Shown: positions 56,846 to 64,000 of the stretch, piece by piece
How positions within the stretch are numbered: the first letter of the stretch is position 1
Layout of the letters: each line of letters starts with the position of its first letter
NCBI RefSeq assembly: GCF_006716265.1
Contig: NZ_VFOS01000003.1
Coordinates: 1-64,000, forward strand
Source of the DNA: Rarobacter faecitabidus
GTDB taxonomy: Bacteria; Actinomycetota; Actinomycetes; Actinomycetales; Cellulomonadaceae
Length of the DNA stretch: 64,000 nucleotides
Direction: 5' to 3'
The notes under the pieces: model-generated
Told to the model about the DNA's origin: nothing
Database searches by the model: none
Seen by the model: only the letters and a program-made list of their open reading frames with translations
Made by a program: the position numbers and the translations under genes

Positions 56846-57640
56846 TCAGCGAGGGGCGTGCTCGTCGCCGCCCTTGTCGGCGGAATCGTCCTCGCCTGTC
56901 GCGCGGCCCGCTCGACGCCGTGATGCGCTGGCGACGAAGTAGGCGCCGACTCCCAGCACGACGCCGATCAGGGCGAATAGCCCTGTGCGGCCCCAGCCCG
57001 ACGCACCGGACTCGTCTTCAGCCTGGGCGTCGGCGGTGGGCGTCGCTGCAGCTTCGGTGGCGCCGTCCTCGGCATCGCCCGGTTCCTGGGTCGCGGGTTC
57101 GGTGGGCTGGTCGCTGATCGCACCAGGCGCTTCGGCACCGCCAACCGCGCCCGGTTCGGGCGCGCTCGGTTCGGGCGCAGCGGGAGTGGCGGGGTCGGTA
57201 GCGGGCGCCTCGTCCTGCCCGACGCCTTCGGTGACCGTGAATGCGTATTCGCCGGAGATCGGGTGTCCGTCGGAGGACACGACGCGCCACGTCACGGTGT
57301 ACTCACCGGCCGGGCCGTTCGCGAGTAGCGGCACCTTGATCTTGGCGCCCTTGACGGTCGGCTCACCGTGCTGCCATTGCTCGCCATCGGGGCCGTCGAC
57401 CTCGATAGCGATGCCTGTTTCAAGCAGATTCGCGGAGTATTCGAGCACTAGTTCGCCTGGCAGCGTCTTGAGTTCGGCACCGTCGGCTGGCTTAGTGCTC
57501 AGGAGAGTGTCATGCGCGCTCGCGACGGACGCGGCACCGAACATGCCGAGTGCGAAGAGCGCGAGCACGATGGCGCTGATGATGGTGTTGTATGCGGCTC
57601 TCGTGGCGCGCGCTGATTTACGAATGCGGGTACGACTCAC
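56846..57640 (-). CDS. CopC-domain copper-binding protein with membrane anchor
   Basis: A 264-aa secreted protein. The signal peptide ends SVASA and the mature chain starts with His (HDTLLSTKPADGAEL), the N-terminal copper ligand of CopC; the second site is SSDGHPISGEYAF. After the CopC domain (about 42-137) comes an Ala/Pro/Glu-rich linker and a C-terminal span (about 215-235) with a basic tail, so it is tethered to the membrane. The start is GTG at 57640 with GAAGGAAAAATT upstream. The gene upstream on the same strand encodes a His-containing membrane protein. It converges with the 694-aa protein gene. Confidence 0.9.
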   Translation of the reverse strand: MSRTRIRKSARATRAAYNTIISAIVLALFALGMFGAASVASAHDTLLSTKPADGAELKTLPGELVLEYSANLLETGIAIEVDGPDGEQWQHGEPTVKGAKIKVPLLANGPAGEYTVTWRVVSSDGHPISGEYAFTVTEGVGQDEAPATDPATPAAPEPSAPEPGAVGGAEAPGAISDQPTEPATQEPGDAEDGATEAAATPTADAQAEDESGASGWGRTGLFALIGVVLGVGAYFVASASRRRAGRATGEDDSADKGGDEHAPR

Positions 57641-57730
57641 GTCAATTTTTCCTTCTGATTCCTGGGGTGCCGGGGATCGCCGGCCTGATCGCGCTGTGAC
57701 GCGCGGCCCCAGGAGGCGGAGCCGCAGCGT

Positions 57731-58396
57731 CTAGGCGATGGCTGGCGGGGCCCTGCCGCACCAAGTTCCGTACGTTGCGCGGCTGGAGTGCGTACTGGGC
57801 CGGGATACGACGATGGACGAGTTCTGCGTCACTCGTCCCACCTGCGCCCTGAGCGGCTGCAGGATTGCCACGGCGCGGTCGCGGATGCGCATCGCCGATG
57901 CGGCCAACCGCGACGCCGACAGCATGATCGTGACGATGAAGATCGCCGCGATCACGTGGCTCACGGCCATGGTCACGCTGCCGGCAAGATGCGCGTGTTC
58001 GGACAGTTGCACGCCGCCTCCGGTACCGCGGCCAGTCTCGGTCGCTGAGTCGAAGCCGATCCAGGTGCTACTCGCACCGTGTCTCAGATGATCGCCCGCA
58101 ATGAGCCCGAATCGTTCTTGCGCGGCTACGCCACTAGCGGGCGCGGCGCTCGTAGCCGCGAACAGCCAGTGAAAAAGCAGCTGGCTCGCTATCGCAGCGA
58201 ACAGCACGCGCGCCGTTCCCGTGGATGCCCACGCGAGTGCCACGGCGCCAAGCATGGTCGGTACGGTCGCGGCAAGGATCACGAAGATGCCCGGGACGGC
58301 TCCGCCTCCAGCAATGTGTGCCAGCACGGTCGCGGCGACGGCAAATGCCGCAGTCCACAAGGACTGCAGCACTTGGTCACGGGGGCGCCCTGCCAT
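57731..58396 (-). CDS. Polytopic membrane protein next to copC, unknown function
   Basis: A 221-aa protein with about five hydrophobic spans. Histidines lie in or beside spans (VLAHIAGGG, LLFHWLFA, SEHAHLAGS, AVSHVIAAI), as in metal- or haem-handling membrane proteins. ATG at 58396 follows GGAAGGATGAGG; ATG at 58441 is possible but without a ribosome site. It lies 90 bp upstream of copC on the same strand, so a joint copper role is likely, but no known domain is recognised. It is divergent from acs. Confidence 0.75.
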   Translation of the reverse strand: MAGRPRDQVLQSLWTAAFAVAATVLAHIAGGGAVPGIFVILAATVPTMLGAVALAWASTGTARVLFAAIASQLLFHWLFAATSAAPASGVAAQERFGLIAGDHLRHGASSTWIGFDSATETGRGTGGGVQLSEHAHLAGSVTMAVSHVIAAIFIVTIMLSASRLAASAMRIRDRAVAILQPLRAQVGRVTQNSSIVVSRPSTHSSRATYGTWCGRAPPAIA

Positions 58397-58448
58397 GCCC
58401 TCATCCTTCCACAGTGCTTCCCTGACCTTCGACCCATCCATAGTTCGC

Positions 58449-58480
58449 TGTGACGGGCTTCACACTTGAGGGCTAGACTC
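58449..58480 (+). promoter_or_regulatory. CRP/GlxR-type operator and acs promoter candidate
   Basis: A perfect TGTGA-N6-TCACA palindrome (58449-58464) lies 84 bp upstream of the acs GTG. A -10 box TAGACT (58474-58479) follows, with GTGACG overlapping the palindrome as a possible -35, so the bound protein would overlap the -35 region. CRP-family control of acs is known in several bacteria. Confidence 0.6.
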
Positions 58481-58548
58481 GTGGCGAGGGTCAAACGTCC
58501 CACATTCCATGCGTCGCATCAACGTCGATCCGCGTCCGGAGGTTACCT

Positions 58549-60543
<1,995 letters not shown>

Positions 60544-60553
60544 CGCTCATCAC

Positions 60554-60621
60554 GAGAACACCCGTTGTGGTCGCTCCACACCCGTTATATTGCGCACGCA
60601 GCGACCATAACGGGTGTTCTC
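60554..60621. repeat. 22-bp inverted repeat with extra ACACCCGTT copies
   Basis: GAGAACACCCGTTGTGGTCGCT (arms 60554-60575 and 60600-60621, 21 of 22 paired) encloses 24 nt that carry one more direct copy of CACACCCGTTA. A further partial copy (CCCGTTGTGGT) lies at 60670-60680, near the mshD promoter. Two 15-bp repeats around CGCACGGGAGCAGGT occupy 60637-60668. No transposase is present. It may terminate acs, but no T-tract follows. Confidence 0.65.
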
Positions 60622-60691
60622 CATGGGGGGAGCCGGCCGCACGGGAGCAGGTCGCACGGGAGCAGGTCGCCCGTTGTGGTGAACTTGGACG

Positions 60692-61681
60692 ATGGACTTC
60701 TCCCTCGATATCGCCGACGGCAGCATGGAGCTCGCCTCGAAGATAGGCGAACTTGCAAGCGCGGCGCACCAACGCGATGGAGTTCGGCCGCTGTCGGAGC
60801 AATCCCTGCTCAACCTGACCACCACCGATCCGGACCTCACTCATGTGACTGTCAGCCCCCGAGACGATCGCGACCGCGTCATCGGCTACGCGCAGGTCGA
60901 CAGGCGCGGCTCGGTGGCCTCGTCCGAAATCCTCGTCGCCCCCGACACCCGCCGGCGAGGCGTCGGCACCCTGCTGTGGCGCACCGCGCTGCGCGATGCC
61001 TCACTGCCGAGCCGATCGGGCGAGCCCGGTGCCCACAACCCACTGCGGGTTTGGGCGCATGGCAACCTGCCGGCCGCGCAGGAATTCGCCCGGTCTGCGG
61101 GTCTTGAAATCGTGCGCGAACTACACGAACTGAGCCGGTCCCTCAACGACGGAAGGCTCGCCCCGTCGCTGACAGAGGCGATGGCCGCCTTCGGCCCGGG
61201 CCACGCGGTACGCGCCTTCGACCCGGCCCGGGACGAGGAGCCGTGGCTCGACCTCAACCGCCGGGCGTTCGCCTCGCACCCAGAACAGGGTCAGCTCACC
61301 CTCGACGACCTACGAGCCCGCGAGCGCGAGCCCTGGTTCGACCCGAACGGCTTCTTCGTGGTGCGTGCAGGAGATGGCGACGGAGCACTCGTCGGCGCCG
61401 CCTGGACCAAGGTCGAGCCGGCCAATGATCCAGATTCCCGCCCCGTCAGCGGCGAGCTATATGTGATAGCGGTGTCGCCAGAGGCACAGGGGCGCGGTCT
61501 GGGGCGCGGTCTCACCGCGCTCGGCCTCGCGTACCTGCGGGAACGAGGGCTTACCACTGCCACGCTCTGGACGGACGGTGACAACGCCGCGGCCATGGCC
61601 ACGTACCGGTCGCAGGGCTTCGAGATCGCGTTCACCGACGTGCAGTACGCCCGACCCTCGACTGCCCCAATGGCGGCTTGA
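60692..61681 (+). CDS. mshD: Mycothiol synthase
   Basis: A 329-aa enzyme made of two GNAT domains that acetylates Cys-GlcN-Ins in the last step of mycothiol synthesis. The C-terminal, active half has LDLNRRAFASHPEQGQLT, WFDPNGFFVVRAG, LYVIAVSPEAQGRGLGRGLT and LWTDGDNAAAMATYRSQGF. ATG at 60692 is preceded at 5 nt by the -10-like GAACTT and by no ribosome site. It lies between acs and ppk1. Its presence is a marker for actinobacteria. Confidence 0.93.
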   Translation: MDFSLDIADGSMELASKIGELASAAHQRDGVRPLSEQSLLNLTTTDPDLTHVTVSPRDDRDRVIGYAQVDRRGSVASSEILVAPDTRRRGVGTLLWRTALRDASLPSRSGEPGAHNPLRVWAHGNLPAAQEFARSAGLEIVRELHELSRSLNDGRLAPSLTEAMAAFGPGHAVRAFDPARDEEPWLDLNRRAFASHPEQGQLTLDDLRAREREPWFDPNGFFVVRAGDGDGALVGAAWTKVEPANDPDSRPVSGELYVIAVSPEAQGRGLGRGLTALGLAYLRERGLTTATLWTDGDNAAAMATYRSQGFEIAFTDVQYARPSTAPMAA

Positions 61682-61732
61682 CAACCTGTTGATAAGTTCC
61701 CGACTGGCGCCCACGGGTGTAACCATAGGGTT

Positions 61733-64000
61733 ATGACCGAGAAGTCGCAGCCAGAAACGAACTCCGTGATCGGCGAATCGAGCCTCGCCGTCGACCCGAC
61801 GATGGAGCCTAGCCTCGCCGAGCACATCGCCGAGCACATCGCGGACAAGGCCCGGGGCAAAGCGGCCGCAACGCTGCCGGCCCTCGACGTGCCGGAGGAA
61901 CTTGAGCCGCTGCCCGCGGACCGGTTCCTCGACCGCGAGATCTCGTGGCTCGCGTTCAACAAGCGCGTCCTGGAACTGGCGGAGGACGAATCCGTGCCGC
62001 TGCTTGAGCGCGCACGTTTCCTCGCGATTTTCGCGTCCAATCTGGACGAGTTCTTCATGGTGCGGGTCGCCGGTCTCAAGCGACGCATCGCGACCGGTAT
62101 TGCCGTGACGGCCGCGTCGGGCCTCAGCCCGCATCGGGTGCTGGAGGAGATCTCCATCCGGGCCAGCCGCCTGATGGACAGGCACGCACGCGTGTTCGCG
62201 GATGAGGTGCGCCCGGCACTGCTGGCGGAAGGCATATCGATCGTCCACTGGGGCGAGCTCGGAGCAGACGAGCAGGAGCGGCTGCGGAAGTACTTCCGGC
62301 GGCAGATCTTCCCCGTTCTGACTCCCCTGGCCGTCGATCCGGCTCACCCCTTCCCCTACATATCCGGGCTCTCGCTGAACCTGGCCGTGGTGGTGCGCAA
62401 CCCGGCAACGGGTAAGGAACACTTCGCTCGCGTCAAGGTGCCGCCGCTCCTGCCGCGGTTCATCGCTGTGGACGACAAGGGACGCCCGAGCCCGGCCGAC
62501 TCCCAGGTGGCCAACCCGGACACGGTATCGTTCGTGCCCATCGAGGAGGTCATCGCCGAACACCTCGACGTGCTGTTCCCGGGCATGGAGATCTCCGAGC
62601 ACCACACCTTCCGCGTAACCCGCAACGAGGACGTGGAGGTCGAGGAGGACGACGCCGAGAACCTGCTGAAGGCCATGGAGAAGGAGTTACTGCGCCGCCG
62701 GTTCGGCCCTCCGGTCCGCCTCGAGGTGGCCGAGGGCATCACCGAGCGCGTCGCCTCGATCCTGACGCGCGAGCTCGGGGTGAAGGCGTCGGAGGTTTAC
62801 ACCCTGCCTGCGCCCCTTGATCTCACTGGCCTGAACTCGATCGCCGACATCGAGCGGCCGAACCTGCAGTTCCCCAAGTTCGTGCCCACCACGAACCATC
62901 AACTCGCCGAGGTGGAGCGGGCCACCCCGACGAACATCTTCTCGGTGATTCGGCAGCGCGATGTGCTCCTGCATCACCCGTACGACTCGTTCTCGACGTC
63001 GGTCCAGACCTTCCTGGAGCAGGCGGCCGCGGATCCGAACGTGCTGGCGATCAAGCAGACGCTCTACCGGACCTCGGGCGACTCGCCCATCGTTGACGCA
63101 CTCATCGACGCGGCCGATGCCGGCAAGCAGGTGCTGGCGCTCGTCGAGATCAAGGCGCGCTTCGACGAGCAGGCGAACATCTCGTGGGCTCGCAAGCTCG
63201 AGCATGCTGGCGTGCACGTCGTGTACGGCATCGTGGGCCTGAAGACACACTGCAAACTGTCCCTCGTGGTGCGCCAGGAAGCGGACGGGCTGCGGCGTTA
63301 CGTCCACGTGGGCACTGGGAACTACCACCCGAAGACGGCTCGCCTCTACACGGACCTCGGGCTGCTGACCTGCGACCCCACCGTCGGGCAGGACGTCACG
63401 CGCCTGTTCAACCAGCTCTCGGGCTACGCACCGCAGACCAAGTTCTCCCGCCTGCTGGTGGCCCCGCGCACCGTCCGGGTGGGGCTGATCGCCCGCATCG
63501 AACGCGAACGCCGCGCCGCCTTGGCCGGGCGCAAGGCCTGGATCAAGATCAAGGTCAACTCGGTCGTGGATGAGCAGACGATCGATGCCCTGTATCGCGC
63601 CTCACAGGCGGGCGTCGAGATCGACATCGTGGTGCGCGGCATCTGCTCCATCCGGCCCGGCGTCCCGGGCCTCTCGGAGACGATCCGCGTCCGCTCGATC
63701 CTCGGCCGATACCTGGAACACTCGCGCGTGTTCGCATTCGCCAACTCCGGCGGCCCCGCGATCGGTGACGGGCCAGAGGCCGGACCTGAGGTGTACATCG
63801 GCTCCGCCGACCTGATGCATCGCAACCTTGACCGGCGCGTGGAGGCGCTCGTCCGCATCGACGATCCCGGCCACATCGACTACCTGCTGTGGCTGCTGGA
63901 CGAATCGACCTCCGACCACACCTCCTCGTGGCACTTGGACGAATCAGGGCGCTGGGATCGCGTGAATCTGGGTGAGGACGGACCCCTGATCGATCTGCAG
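61733..64000 (+). CDS. ppk1: Polyphosphate kinase 1 (C-terminus cut by window end)
   Basis: Makes inorganic polyphosphate from ATP. The frame runs 756 codons to the window edge with no stop. After an N-terminal extension of about 60 residues the family start [19 protein letters not shown] is seen, then [19 protein letters not shown], and the catalytic domains with [15 protein letters not shown], the phosphorylated His in [16 protein letters not shown] and a second His in [14 protein letters not shown] at 61733 has a -10 box AACCAT (61721-61726) exactly 6 nt upstream and no ribosome site. Only a short C-terminal tail should be missing. Confidence 0.95.
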   Translation, partial: MTEKSQPETNSVIGESSLAVDPTMEPSLAEHIAEHIADKARGKAAATLPALDVPEELEPLPADRFLDREISWLAFNKRVLELAEDESVPLLERARFLAIFASNLDEFFMVRVAGLKRRIATGIAVTAASGLSPHRVLEEISIRASRLMDRHARVFADEVRPALLAEGISIVHWGELGADEQERLRKYFRRQIFPVLTPLAVDPAHPFPYISGLSLNLAVVVRNPATGKEHFARVKVPPLLPRFIAVDDKGRPSPADSQVANPDTVSFVPIEEVIAEHLDVLFPGMEISEHHTFRVTRNEDVEVEEDDAENLLKAMEKELLRRRFGPPVRLEVAEGITERVASILTRELGVKASEVYTLPAPLDLTGLNSIADIERPNLQFPKFVPTTNHQLAEVERATPTNIFSVIRQRDVLLHHPYDSFSTSVQTFLEQAAADPNVLAIKQTLYRTSGDSPIVDALIDAADAGKQVLALVEIKARFDEQANISWARKLEHAGVHVVYGIVGLKTHCKLSLVVRQEADGLRRYVHVGTGNYHPKTARLYTDLGLLTCDPTVGQDVTRLFNQLSGYAPQTKFSRLLVAPRTVRVGLIARIERERRAALAGRKAWIKIKVNSVVDEQTIDALYRASQAGVEIDIVVRGICSIRPGVPGLSETIRVRSILGRYLEHSRVFAFANSGGPAIGDGPEAGPEVYIGSADLMHRNLDRRVEALVRIDDPGHIDYLLWLLDESTSDHTSSWHLDESGRWDRVNLGEDGPLIDLQ

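Overview
The window is high-GC DNA from an actinobacterium, most likely a member of the Micrococcales. The signs are a mycothiol synthase (MshD), coenzyme F420 genes, a short actinobacterial-type N-acetylglutamate synthase, the aspC / tRNA-Trp / secE / nusG / rplK / rplA neighbourhood, and many genes whose -10 box sits about 6 nt before a start codon that has no Shine-Dalgarno sequence. Genus cannot be fixed from the sequence alone.

Layout. (1) 1-3934, minus: start of rpoC and complete rpoB, with a strong stem-loop between them. (2) 4206-13646, minus: a nine-gene operon-like run reading toward rpoB. It encodes a nitrilase-type beta-ureidopropionase, dihydropyrimidinase, a luciferase-like (LLM) oxidoreductase, a four-gene ABC importer, a class III aminotransferase and a short-chain dehydrogenase. 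This makes a coherent reductive-pyrimidine / beta-alanine route that lacks a classical dihydropyrimidine dehydrogenase. A divergent MocR-type regulator follows (13885-15246). (3) 15438-20243: a three-gene ABC importer of the type proposed to take up F420-0, facing cofE and an F420-dependent G6PD-like LLM enzyme. This looks like F420 precursor salvage. (4) 20389-25785: a 62-aa protein, a very large copper nitrite reductase fused to a membrane domain and a cupredoxin, and a secreted GH18 chitinase. (5) 26093-32696, minus: rplL, rplJ with an L10-leader-like region, a second GH18 chitinase inserted between rplJ and rplA, then rplA, rplK, nusG, secE and tRNA-Trp.

(6) 32857-39112: aspC, a flavodoxin, adenosine deaminase, an anchored protein, mutY, argA, trmL and a Lrp/AsnC regulator. 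(7) 39419-53966: a large secreted M14 carboxypeptidase, pncA, glycerate kinase, an AT3-SGNH acyltransferase, a YigZ protein, a DHA2 efflux pump, clpC and an Old Yellow Enzyme relative. (8) 54136-64000: an ECF-type sigma factor overlapping a large anchored extracytoplasmic protein, a CopC protein with a membrane partner, acs behind a perfect TGTGA-N6-TCACA site, mshD and ppk1 (cut by the window end).

The canonical rplJ-rplL-rpoB-rpoC order is split here by about 22 kb of accessory genes. rpoB has its own promoter candidate. The most interesting reading is that the pyrimidine operon carries an LLM enzyme of the F420 type and lies next to an F420-0 salvage module, so F420 may take part in pyrimidine or beta-ureido-acid metabolism in this organism.
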